From the NCBI RefSeq assembly GCF_003331055.1, contig NZ_PUQD01000022.1, positions 1 through 64,000 of the forward strand: 64,000 nucleotides of DNA, in the 5' to 3' direction. This DNA is from Pseudomonas sp. AFG_SD02_1510_Pfu_092. Lineage in GTDB: Bacteria; Pseudomonadota; Gammaproteobacteria; Pseudomonadales; Pseudomonadaceae. The notes beneath the pieces are model-generated. The model worked only from the letters and a program-made list of their open reading frames with translations, searched no databases and was not told where the DNA came from. The position numbers were made by a program, and so were the translations under genes. Positions 36,301 to 44,486 of the stretch are shown here, in pieces (position 1 is the first letter of the stretch; every line of letters begins with the position of its first letter).

Positions 36301-38156
36301 CTTCGCAGCTGCCCGACTACATGCTGCCTTCGGCGTTCGTGCACTTGCCGCAGATGCCCATGACCCCAGGCGGCAAGCTGGACCGCGCGGCTCTGCCGGT
36401 GCCGGACTATAACGCCCAGTGCAGCGCACAGGGCAGCGACCAGCGCGCGCCGCAAAGCGCACGCGAGCGGCAGTTGCTGGCGCTGTGGCAAGAGGTTCTC
36501 GGCCAGCAGGCAATCGCCATGGATGACAACTTCTTCGCCATCGGTGGCCACTCGCTGCTCGCCGCGCAACTGGTTGCGCGCATCCGCCAGGCACTGAACC
36601 TGGAGCTGCCGCTGCGCAGCCTGTTCGAGGCACCGACCATTGCCCAGCTGGCCACCCTGCTGGACACCGCCAGCGCCGCCGACCAGGCGCCGATCGTCGC
36701 CGCCGCGCAGCCAGGCGATGGCCGCCGGGTGCTGTCGCATGCCCAGCAGGGCATGTGGCTGGTGCAGGCGATGCAGCCAGACAGCGCGGCCTACCACATC
36801 CCGAGTGCTGCGCGGCTGCTCGGCCGCCTTGACCTGGGCGCCCTGCAGCAGGCTTTCCAGGCCCTGAGCCAGCGCCACGAGGCGTTGCGCAGCAGCTTCC
36901 ACGAAGAGGACGGCAACCTGTACGTGCAGGTGCGGGAGGCCATCGAACTGCCGCTGGCGCTGCACGATCTCGGCCAACTGCCACAAGCCGAGCAAGAGAC
37001 CAGCGCCCGGCAACTGCTGATCGAACTGGCGACACGCCCGATCGACCTGCGCCAGGCACCGCTGCTGCGCCTGCACCTGGTGCGCCTGGGCGATGAACAA
37101 CACCTGTTGCTGCTGGTGATGCACCATATCGTGTCCGATGGCTGGTCGATGGGCGTACTGGTCCGCGAACTCAGCCAGCTCTACAGCGCCGCCCTGAGCG
37201 GGGCCAGTGCGGCCTTGCCGGCGCTGGCGGTGCAGTACAGCGACTACGCCGCCTGGCAGCGCCAGCAGCTCGACGCGCCGGCCCGTCAACGCCACCTGGA
37301 CTACTGGCGCAAGGCCTTGGGCGAACCCCTGCCGCCGCTCGAACTGTTCAGCTACCGGCCACGCCCGCAGGTGCTCGGTGGCCAGGGTGCGCGGCTGTCG
37401 TTCCAGATCGACGCCGGCCCTGCCCTGGCGCTCAGGCAACTGTGCCTGAGCCATGGCGCCACCCTGTTCATGGGTTTGCTCGCTGTGCTGCAACTGAACC
37501 TGTACCTGCACAGCCAGCGCAGCCAGGCGGTGATCGGTACCGATGTGGCCAACCGCGAGCGCAGCGAGACCGAGGGCATGGTCGGTTTCTTCATCAACCA
37601 GCTGGCGTTGCGCGGCGACGTCGGCGGCAACCCCAGCTTCAACGCCCTGCTGCAACGCCTGCGGCCGCAGGTGCTGGAAGCGTTCAGCCACCAGGCACTG
37701 CCCTTCAACAGCCTGGTCGAAGCGCTCAACCCGCCACGCAGCCTGGCCTGCAACCCGCTGTTCCAGGCCAAGCTGGTGTTGCAGAACCAACCGGACAGCG
37801 CCCTTGAGTTGCCGGGCCTGAGCGTGCTGCCCGAACGCATCGAGCACGGCCAGTCGCAACTGGACCTGCACCTGAGCGTGGAAGAACGCCAGGGCAGCCT
37901 GGCCTGCACCCTGAAATACAACACCGAGCTGCTTGACGGGCACAGCGCCGAGGCTTTTGCCGGGGCGTTCACGCGCCTGCTCGAACAACTGGTCGCAGCC
38001 CCCGAGCTGCCGGTCGAAACGTTGGTCCAGCCGCTGCGCGCGCAGCTCCTGGAACAACGCATGCAGCACCTGAGCGCGCGCAGCGAACAGAGCCTGGCCC
38101 GCCTCGGCGGCAGCCGGCGCCGCACCCGCATCACCATCGACTCTATGGAGGGATAA
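33375..38156 (+). CDS. NRPS3: C-A(unassigned)-T-C
   Basis: A 1593-aa NRPS. C domain about 45-480 (AQHIVADG, first His of the motif is Gln); A domain 505-1010 (VIYTSGSTG); T 1035-1100 (GGHS); C 1120-1560 (HHIVSDG). The specificity residues read by eye are D-G-D-A-S-G-I-V-V-K. I cannot match these to a known code; the acidic residue at the third position and the FNFDGFV/TTAYW surroundings resemble the Lys-type A domains of pyoverdine synthetases, so a basic or polar residue is my guess. AAGGAA lies 8 nt before ATG 33375, 4 bp after NRPS2. The final C domain should serve the NRPS4 histidine module. Confidence 0.9.
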   Translation: MQLDPQQLAERIARLAPEKRQAFAAALAAQGFALARLPIVAASEPGPHPLSWAQQRLWFLHRLDPASSAYNMPAALRLRGSLDDAALQRGFDQLIARHAILRSTFDEHNGQARQTVHAALPMPLARADLSSLPAEQRAARLQQLIDSESNRPFDLRQAPLRGLLARLAADEHVLILTAQHIVADGWSLGILVKELTALYTDALQGRDSGLPALPIQYHDYAVWQQTGLSDNALASELAYWREQLGERQPTLELPTDHPRPRQPSGRGNRHTLHIDAPLCRALRELAQARGTTLFSVLLSAFNVLLYRLSGQTDLRVGVPVANRTRVETEGLIGCFINTLVLRCQLDGQQPFAAVLDSVEQARRQALAHQQLPFERLVQALEPERQLQHSPLFQVMFNLLDGQTPRRLQLPGLEVEEIEREQVSAQFDLVLTVVERAEALELTFTGNADLFAPATLAGHGHSYATLLQSLVQAPEARVAQLPLYSEAQQQRLLADCQASLALGPLPELVHLRLARQAAEHPQRIALIHDDHSWSYATLQQRVELISRHLLALDLPAEARIGVCLPRGLDIVAAVFATLNAGLTFVPLDPQFPGERLAHMIDDADIRLLLVAPQTTAVMAPYQRPCLDITGLDASAATVQGVASTRPVQREQLAYVIYTSGSTGKPKGVAVTHRSLAGYTEVARAYYGVEASDRVLQFSTFNFDGFVDQLFPPLVCGAALVVRGPELWDSQEFHARLYRHQITVAACLTTAYWFQLAQDFARQPHAAYGQLRLVSVGGEAMPSAGLQAWRQAGLAAVRLLNIYGPTEITVVSSIQDCSALLAREQLPLQLPIGAPLRGRAYYLLDRDDNLAAPGAPGELCIGGELLARGYHDVPGLTAERFCPDPYGPPGSRLYRTGDLARRLGDGTYEYLGRIDQQVKLRGFRIELSEIEAHLRSHPQVRQALALVREDRPGDRRLVAYLVCHAPAPEAADLRRHLASQLPDYMLPSAFVHLPQMPMTPGGKLDRAALPVPDYNAQCSAQGSDQRAPQSARERQLLALWQEVLGQQAIAMDDNFFAIGGHSLLAAQLVARIRQALNLELPLRSLFEAPTIAQLATLLDTASAADQAPIVAAAQPGDGRRVLSHAQQGMWLVQAMQPDSAAYHIPSAARLLGRLDLGALQQAFQALSQRHEALRSSFHEEDGNLYVQVREAIELPLALHDLGQLPQAEQETSARQLLIELATRPIDLRQAPLLRLHLVRLGDEQHLLLLVMHHIVSDGWSMGVLVRELSQLYSAALSGASAALPALAVQYSDYAAWQRQQLDAPARQRHLDYWRKALGEPLPPLELFSYRPRPQVLGGQGARLSFQIDAGPALALRQLCLSHGATLFMGLLAVLQLNLYLHSQRSQAVIGTDVANRERSETEGMVGFFINQLALRGDVGGNPSFNALLQRLRPQVLEAFSHQALPFNSLVEALNPPRSLACNPLFQAKLVLQNQPDSALELPGLSVLPERIEHGQSQLDLHLSVEERQGSLACTLKYNTELLDGHSAEAFAGAFTRLLEQLVAAPELPVETLVQPLRAQLLEQRMQHLSARSEQSLARLGGSRRRTRITIDSMEG

Positions 38157-38159
38157 CAG

Positions 38160-39212
38160 ATGAACAGCCCCGCGATTGCCAAGCTCGGCGGCATGCGCCG
38201 CAAACCGATCCGTGTGGATGAGAACGCGCTGGTGCGCTTCACGCCGCTCAACCCAGGCAGCGTGTACACCGCCGTCTGCGAACCGAGCGGCCCGGGTATC
38301 AGCCTGGTGGCCTGGGCGCAGGCCAACCGCGAACTGATCGAAAGCAAGCTGCTCGAGCATGGCGCCCTGCTGTTCCGCGGCTTCCCGGTCGACACCGCGC
38401 AGGCGTTCGACGACTGCATCAGCGCGTTGTCCGGCGGTGCGCTGGAGTACAAGTTTCGCGCCTCGCCGCGCACCCAGGTGGACCCCCGCCTGCATATCTA
38501 CACCTCCACCGACTACCCCAAGGACCAGCGGATCTTCCCGCACAACGAACACTCCTACTCGCCGGTGTTCCCGCTGAAGATCTTCCTCTGGTGCGATATC
38601 GCGCCGCTGTCGCGTGGCGAAACGCCGATCGGCGACACCCGGGCGATCACCCGCGCCATCGACCCTGAGGTGCGCGAACGCTTTGCCCGCCTGGGCATCA
38701 TGTACGTGCGCAATTACGGCGACGGTTTCGGCCTGCCCTGGCAGACCGTGTTCCAGACCGACGACCGCGCCCAGGTGGATGCCTACTGCGCCAGCGTCGG
38801 TATCCGCACCGAATGGAAAGCCGACGGCCGCCTGCGCACCCGCCAGGTCGGCCCGGCGCTGGTGCGCCACCCGCGCACGGGCGAGACGCTGTGGTTCAAC
38901 CACGCCACGTTCTTCCATGTCAGCACCCTGCCGGCCAGCGTGCGCGATGCGCTGCAGGCCGACTTCGCCGATGACGACCTGCCGCAGAACACCTTTTACG
39001 GCGACGGCAGCCCCATCGAGCCGCAGGTGCTGCAACACCTGCGCGGCCTGTACCTGCAACACATGACCGAGTTCCCTTGGCAGCACGGCGATGTGCTGCT
39101 GCTGGACAACATGCTCTCGGTGCACGCGCGCAACGAATACGACAGCCCGCGCCGCATCCTGGTGTCGATGGCCGAAGCCCTGAACAGCACGGAGGTGGCG
39201 CTCAAGCCCTGA
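38160..39212 (+). CDS. TauD/SyrP-like hydroxylase 3 (probable histidyl beta-hydroxylase)
   Basis: A 350-aa Fe(II)/2-oxoglutarate dioxygenase. The metal triad is HNE (about residue 129, PHNEHSYSP) and the distal His in SVHARNEYDSPRR (about 321). It starts 3 bp after the NRPS3 stop with GGAGGG 9 nt upstream, and lies directly before NRPS4, whose first module has an interface domain and a His-type A domain. By the layout it should make beta-hydroxyhistidine on the NRPS4 carrier domain (inference). Aspartyl hydroxylation is the alternative. Confidence 0.83.
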   Translation: MNSPAIAKLGGMRRKPIRVDENALVRFTPLNPGSVYTAVCEPSGPGISLVAWAQANRELIESKLLEHGALLFRGFPVDTAQAFDDCISALSGGALEYKFRASPRTQVDPRLHIYTSTDYPKDQRIFPHNEHSYSPVFPLKIFLWCDIAPLSRGETPIGDTRAITRAIDPEVRERFARLGIMYVRNYGDGFGLPWQTVFQTDDRAQVDAYCASVGIRTEWKADGRLRTRQVGPALVRHPRTGETLWFNHATFFHVSTLPASVRDALQADFADDDLPQNTFYGDGSPIEPQVLQHLRGLYLQHMTEFPWQHGDVLLLDNMLSVHARNEYDSPRRILVSMAEALNSTEVALKP

Positions 39213-39269
39213 CGCGCCAGCACGGTTCACGGTTTTCGTTTCTGCCCCCTATTCAAGGTTTCCAACGCC

Positions 39270-42200
39270 ATGTCCAGCAATGCCATCGAGGGCTTCCGCC
39301 CCGCCCTGCAACAGAATGCCCACTGGTCCCACGCCAGCCACCGCGAAGACACCCTGTACCTGACCGTTGCCGTGCCTGACGGCACCGACCTCGCGCGCCT
39401 GCGGGCAAGCCTCGGGCAGGTGCTGGAGCAGCACGAGATCCTGCGCACCCGGCTGCTGGCCAGCCCCGGCATGCAGCAGCCGGTGCAGGTCATCGCCGAA
39501 CACTTGCACATCGACTGGCGCGAGCTGGCCAGCGAGCCGGAGCAACAGGCCCTGCAGCGCCTGCTGGCCGAGGCGCTGGGCAAGGCCAGCCTGGCCGTGG
39601 CGGTGATTCACGGCACACCCCAACGCGCCTGCCTGGCGCTGCCGGCCGCCAACGCCGACTACACCACCCTGCAGTTGTTGCTCAGCGCCTGGCAGGCGCT
39701 GTACCAGGGCCTGCCGGCAGACGAGGAAGCGGTGCAGTTCGCCGACTTCGCCGAATGGCAGTTCGAACACCTGGGCAGCACTGACAGCGACGCCGGCCGG
39801 GCCTTCTGGCAGCGCCAGCAAGCCGCCGACCTGTACCTGACCGGGCACCCGTTCCAGCGCGCCGAAGCCGTGGGCCCGGCCCAACCCAGCTGCCTGGTGC
39901 GCACCCCGGACGCGGCCTTCCAGGACCACATCGGCAGTGCCCTGGCCGGCCTCGCGGCGTCGGCCGAGGCGCTGTTCGGCTGGTGCTGGGCGCTGTTGCT
40001 CAAGCGCCACCTGGGCCAGCCCCAGGTGCTGCTGGGCTGGGCGCACGAAGGCCGCAACAGTGCCACGGCGAACGCGTTCGGCCCTTACGGCAAGCGCCTG
40101 CCTTTGTTGCTGGAGCCCGACGACCAGGATTCGCTGGCCCAGGCACTGCCGGCCTTCGCCCAGTTGCTGGAGCAGGCCCGCACCTGGCAGGAAGAATGGC
40201 CGTGCCAGGCGCAGGACACGCCGTTCGGCTTCCGTCTGCGCCAGCCGCTGGCCTCGGCCTGGCCGGTACTGGCGGTGCAAGGCGAAACCTGCGCGCACAC
40301 CCTGCTGCTGGAAGTGCTCGACCAGCCCGAGGGCTTCGCCTTCCACTTGCACCACGATGCCAGCCGCCTGGATGCCGACGCGGCCGGGCTGCTGCTCGAC
40401 CAGTTCCTTACCCTGTGCCTGCAGGCGACCGCCGCCAGCCAGCAACCGCTGGGCGAAGCCTCGGGCATCAGTGCCGCGCACCAGGCCTGGCTGGCCGCGC
40501 TGAACCACACCGACGTGCAGCAGGACATGCCAGCGCTGCTGCACCAGTTGTTCGAACAACAGGTCGCCACGCGGCCAGCGGCCATCGCCGTCAGCCACGG
40601 CGAGGCACAGCTGACCTATCAGGCACTCGAGGCGCGGGCCAACCAGCTGGCGCACCTGCTGCGCCAGGCCGGCCTGGCGCCGGGCCAGGCGGTGGGCCTG
40701 TTCATGGGCCGCAGCCTCGATGCGATCGTCGGCATCCTCGGCATTCTCAAGGCCGGTGGCGCCTACCTGCCACTGGACCCGAGCTACCCAGCCGAACGCC
40801 TGAGCGACATGCTCGAACAGACCCGCGCCACACTGTTGCTCAGCCTGAGCAGCCTTGAGCCGCGCCTGCCCCAGGGCGACTACCGCACCCTGTGGCTCGA
40901 CCGCCTGGCCGAGCATGAACTGCCCGAGCAGCGTCCCGCGCCGGTGACCGACGGCGACAGCCTGGCCTACCTGATCTTCACCTCCGGCTCCACCGGCCGC
41001 CCCAAGGGGGTGATGGTGTCGCACCGCAATGCCGTGCATTCCACCGCGGCGCGCCTGCTCGCTTACCCGGAGCCGTTGCAGGCGTTTCTGCTGGTGTCGG
41101 GGCTGGCCTTCGACAGTTCGGTAGCCGGGCTGTTCTGGACCCTGGCCCAGGGCGGCCAGCTGTGCCTGCCGCACGATGAACAGGTGCAGGATGCGCTGGC
41201 CCTGGGCCGGCTGATTGCCGCCCGCCAGGTCAGCCACACCCTGATGCTGCCGTCGTTGTACGGGCAAGTGCTGGAACAGGCCGCCGACCAGCTGGGCAGT
41301 TTGCGCTGCGCCATCGTCGCCGGTGAAGCCTGCCCGGCAAGCCTGGCCCGCCAGCACCGGCAGTGGTGCGCCCAGGCGCAGCTGTACAACGAGTACGGCC
41401 CGACCGAGGGCAGCGTGTGGTGCAGCTATTACCGCGCGCGGGGCGACGAATATGGGGTGCTGCCGATCGGCAGGGCGATCGCCAACATGCAGGTGTACGT
41501 GCTTGACGCCCAGCTACGCCCGCTGGCGGCTGGCGTCAGCGGTGAAATCTACCTCAGCGGCGCCGGCATCACCCAAGGCTACCTGGGCCGCCCGGACCTC
41601 AGCGCCGAACGCTTCCTCGGCAACCCGTTCAACCCCGGCGGCAGCCTGCTGTACCGCAGCGGCGACCTCGGCCGGGTCAACCCCCATGGCGACATCGAGT
41701 TCCTCGGCCGCATCGACGACCAGGTGAAGATTCGCGGCTTCCGTATCGAACTGGGCGAGATCGAAGCACGCCTGCTCAGCCACCCCGGGGTGCGCGAGGC
41801 CGCCGTGGTCGCCCGCGCCAACGAGGCCGGCGACACTGAACTGGTCGCCTATGTGGTGGCCCGTGATGCCTGCCCGGGCGCCATCGCCTTGCAGGCGCAC
41901 CTGGGCCTGCACCTGCCCGAACACATGGTGCCGAAAACCTACGTGATGCTCGGCGCCTTGCCACTGACCCCGAACGGCAAGCTCGACCGCAAGGCGCTGC
42001 CGGCACCGGTGCGCGAGCGCCGCGCCAGCTACCGGGCACCGCGCAATGAGCGCGAAGCCGCGCTGGCGGCGCTGTGGGCCGAGGTGCTGGGGGTCGAGCA
42101 GGTGGGCCTGGACGACAACTTCTTCGAACTTGGCGGCCATTCGCTGACCGCCACCCGCCTGGTCTCGCGCCTGCGCAGCAGCCTGGGCATGGAAGTGCCG

Positions 42201-43889
42201 GTGCGGGCGCTGTTCCAGCACTCGACCCTCGGTGCGTTCGTCGAACAGGCCCTGCCCAGGGCCGAGGCATCGACGCTGCCAGCGATCACCGCGCAACGGC
42301 GCGAAACGCCGCTGCCGCTGTCGTTTGCCCAGCAGCGCCTGTGGTTGTTCGACCGCCTGCACCCGGGCAGCACCACCTACAACGTACCCGAAGCGGTACG
42401 CCTTCGCGGAGCGCTCGACCTGCCGGCGCTGGAGCGTAGTTTCAGTGTGCTGCTGCAACGTCACGAGAGCCTGCGCACCACGTTCGTCCTCGACGGCGCC
42501 CAGCCGGTACAGCAAGTGCACCCTGCCGAGGACTTCGCCCTGGGCCTGATCGACCTGAGCCGCTTGCCTGCGGCCCAACGCGAGCTGCGCCTGCAACAGG
42601 AACTGAAGACCCAGGCCACGCACCGCTTCGACCTCGAGCACGGGCCGCTGCTTCGCGCCGGCCTGGTGCGGCTGGCGGCCGATGAGCATGTGCTGTGGCT
42701 GACCTTGCACCATATCGTCTTCGATGGCTGGTCGATGCGGGTATTCACCCGCGAGCTGATCGCCCTGTACAGCGCCTTCTGCAGCGGCCAACCCTCGCCG
42801 CTGGCCGAGCCGCAACTGCAGTACGCCGATTTCGCCCAATGGCAGCGCCGTGAACTGACCCCTGCGGCGCTCAAGCCGCAATTGGACTTCTGGTTGCGTC
42901 ACCTGGGCGAGGACCGCAGCCTGTTGCAGCTGCCGTGCATGCTGCCGCGCCCGGCGCTGCCCAGCCATCGCGGCGCCGAACACAGCCTGGTGCTGGGCGC
43001 GCCGCTGACCCAGGCGCTGCACACCTTCAGCCGTGAACAGGGCTGCACGCTGTTCATGACCTTGCTGACCGCGTTCAACGTGTTGCTGGCCGGCCACAGC
43101 CAGCAGTCGGCGATCCGCATCGGCATCCCCATCGCCAACCGCCATCACCACGAACTGGAGGGGCTGGTGGGCTTCTTCGTCAACACCCTGGCGCTGCGTA
43201 CCGATCTTTCCGGCAACCCGGGCTTCGACCGTGTGTTGCACCAGGTACGCGACAACCTGCTGCATGCGCATGCCAACCAGGACTTGCCGTTCGAGCAGCT
43301 GCTCGAAGCCCTGCCGGGTGCCCAGCAGCACGGGGTGCCGCTGATTCAGGTGATGTTCGACCTGCACCAGGAGCGCAACCTGCGCTCGTCGGCGTTCGGT
43401 AACCTGAGCATCGAACCGTTGCAGGAAGACCACGGCAAGCGCAGCACGCTGTTCGATCTGATGCTGGATGTCAGCGAGCGCGAAGAGGGGCTGATCGCCA
43501 CCTTCACCTACAGCACCGACCTGTTCCGCCACGCGAGTATCGAAGCCTTGGGCGAGGACCTGCGGGCCCTGCTCGAAGCCCTGCCGGGCCAGCCGACGGC
43601 GCCGTTCGAGGCGCTGGTGCAACGCCTGTCGCCAGCACCCGCTGCGCAGGCCGAGCAGCAGCCGCCGGCCCGTGAGCAAGTGGCGGCGCTGGTGTGCGAG
43701 GTGCTGGAAGTGCAGACGCTGGATGAGCAGGCGCAGTTCTTCGAAGTGGGTGGCAGCTCGCTCAAGGCCGTGTTGTTGTGCGCGCGACTGCAACAGCTGT
43801 GGGGCACCCAGGTTCCGCCGAGCCTGGTGTTTCTCAACCCGCAACTGAGCGACCTGCTGAACGTACTGAGCCGCTACAGCCACAGTTGA
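39270..43889 (+). CDS. NRPS4: interface-A(His)-T-C-T
   Basis: A 1539-aa NRPS. Residues 1-400 form a degenerate condensation-like interface domain (AANADYTT where HHxxxDG is expected, near 126). A domain 420-915 (LIFTSGSTG) with specificity residues D-S-A-L-I-A-E-V-W-K by eye, close to the His code D-S-E-L-T-A-E-V-C-K. T 920-990 (GGHS); C 1010-1440 (HHIVFDG); a second T 1465-1535 (GGSS). The last C-T pair has no A domain, so its carrier must be loaded in trans or just receive the peptide. It ends the rightward operon; a REP cluster and the converging uptake operon follow. No thioesterase. Confidence 0.9.
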   Translation: MSSNAIEGFRPALQQNAHWSHASHREDTLYLTVAVPDGTDLARLRASLGQVLEQHEILRTRLLASPGMQQPVQVIAEHLHIDWRELASEPEQQALQRLLAEALGKASLAVAVIHGTPQRACLALPAANADYTTLQLLLSAWQALYQGLPADEEAVQFADFAEWQFEHLGSTDSDAGRAFWQRQQAADLYLTGHPFQRAEAVGPAQPSCLVRTPDAAFQDHIGSALAGLAASAEALFGWCWALLLKRHLGQPQVLLGWAHEGRNSATANAFGPYGKRLPLLLEPDDQDSLAQALPAFAQLLEQARTWQEEWPCQAQDTPFGFRLRQPLASAWPVLAVQGETCAHTLLLEVLDQPEGFAFHLHHDASRLDADAAGLLLDQFLTLCLQATAASQQPLGEASGISAAHQAWLAALNHTDVQQDMPALLHQLFEQQVATRPAAIAVSHGEAQLTYQALEARANQLAHLLRQAGLAPGQAVGLFMGRSLDAIVGILGILKAGGAYLPLDPSYPAERLSDMLEQTRATLLLSLSSLEPRLPQGDYRTLWLDRLAEHELPEQRPAPVTDGDSLAYLIFTSGSTGRPKGVMVSHRNAVHSTAARLLAYPEPLQAFLLVSGLAFDSSVAGLFWTLAQGGQLCLPHDEQVQDALALGRLIAARQVSHTLMLPSLYGQVLEQAADQLGSLRCAIVAGEACPASLARQHRQWCAQAQLYNEYGPTEGSVWCSYYRARGDEYGVLPIGRAIANMQVYVLDAQLRPLAAGVSGEIYLSGAGITQGYLGRPDLSAERFLGNPFNPGGSLLYRSGDLGRVNPHGDIEFLGRIDDQVKIRGFRIELGEIEARLLSHPGVREAAVVARANEAGDTELVAYVVARDACPGAIALQAHLGLHLPEHMVPKTYVMLGALPLTPNGKLDRKALPAPVRERRASYRAPRNEREAALAALWAEVLGVEQVGLDDNFFELGGHSLTATRLVSRLRSSLGMEVPVRALFQHSTLGAFVEQALPRAEASTLPAITAQRRETPLPLSFAQQRLWLFDRLHPGSTTYNVPEAVRLRGALDLPALERSFSVLLQRHESLRTTFVLDGAQPVQQVHPAEDFALGLIDLSRLPAAQRELRLQQELKTQATHRFDLEHGPLLRAGLVRLAADEHVLWLTLHHIVFDGWSMRVFTRELIALYSAFCSGQPSPLAEPQLQYADFAQWQRRELTPAALKPQLDFWLRHLGEDRSLLQLPCMLPRPALPSHRGAEHSLVLGAPLTQALHTFSREQGCTLFMTLLTAFNVLLAGHSQQSAIRIGIPIANRHHHELEGLVGFFVNTLALRTDLSGNPGFDRVLHQVRDNLLHAHANQDLPFEQLLEALPGAQQHGVPLIQVMFDLHQERNLRSSAFGNLSIEPLQEDHGKRSTLFDLMLDVSEREEGLIATFTYSTDLFRHASIEALGEDLRALLEALPGQPTAPFEALVQRLSPAPAAQAEQQPPAREQVAALVCEVLEVQTLDEQAQFFEVGGSSLKAVLLCARLQQLWGTQVPPSLVFLNPQLSDLLNVLSRYSHS

Positions 43890-43894
43890 AGCGA

Positions 43895-44190
43895 AAATCC
43901 GGTGTTCGCGGGTTCACCTGCGAACACCGGCGCAGCGGTTGCCATGTACCGCGTCGCCTGCTTCGCGGGCATGCCCGCTCCCACAGGGATTCATGTTCTC
44001 CCCGCCGATACTCTGTGGGAGCGGGTTCACCCGCGAACACCGGCGCAGCCGGTGCCAGGCACCGCATCGCCTGCTTCGCGGGCATGCCCGCTCCCACAGG
44101 GATTCATGTTCTCCCCCCGCCGATACTCTGTGGGAGCGGGTTCACCCGCGAACACCGGTGCAGCCGGTGCCAGGCACCGCAACACCTCGC
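43895..44190. repeat. Tandem REP cluster between converging operons
   Basis: Several units of GCGGGTTCACCCGCGAA and its complement alternate with GCTTCGCGGGCATGCCCGCTCCCACAGG. Two nearly identical copies of about 120 bp run 43950-44070 and 44070-44185. They lie between the NRPS4 stop and the DUF3325 stop, where they could block read-through between the two converging transcripts. Confidence 0.85.
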
Positions 44191-44207
44191 CGACGATCAG
44201 CTGGGTT

Positions 44208-44486
44208 TCAGCTTCTTGCCTTGTACAACAACCAGGCCACGACCAAGCCGCAGGGCAACACGGCAAGCAGCCAGAACAGCGCCCCCATGGCCAGCCCCAG
44301 ATCGAGCACGCTCACCAGCAAGGCCAATGCCAATATCAGCAACGCCATCAGCCGCAAACCCCGCGTGCCGGGGAACGGCCGTGCGCGCAGCACCCGCTGC
44401 CAATGCGGCGCCTGGCTCAGGGCCAGCGCGCCCAGGCCCAGCAGTTGCAACCCCAGCACCACGACGCTGAGCACCCCTTCAAGCAT
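44208..44486 (-). CDS. DUF3325-type small membrane protein
   Basis: A 92-aa protein with three hydrophobic segments (GVLSVVVLGLQLLGLGALAL, LMALLILALALLVSVLDLGLA, LFWLLAVLPCGLVVAWLL). It matches the DUF3325 proteins that follow PepSY proteins in Pseudomonas iron-uptake operons. ATG 44486 overlaps the PepSY stop by 8 bp, so the genes are coupled; a longer in-frame ORF upstream only shadows the PepSY gene. It is probably an accessory of periplasmic ferric-siderophore reduction (inference). Confidence 0.75.
   Translation of the reverse strand: MLEGVLSVVVLGLQLLGLGALALSQAPHWQRVLRARPFPGTRGLRLMALLILALALLVSVLDLGLAMGALFWLLAVLPCGLVVAWLLYKARS

Noticed and set aside
33141..39230. A 2029-codon minus-strand open frame, and a 1100-codon one at 30074-33376
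   Set aside because: Same GC-bias shadow opposite NRPS2, NRPS3 and hydroxylase 3, whose plus-strand domains are unambiguous.
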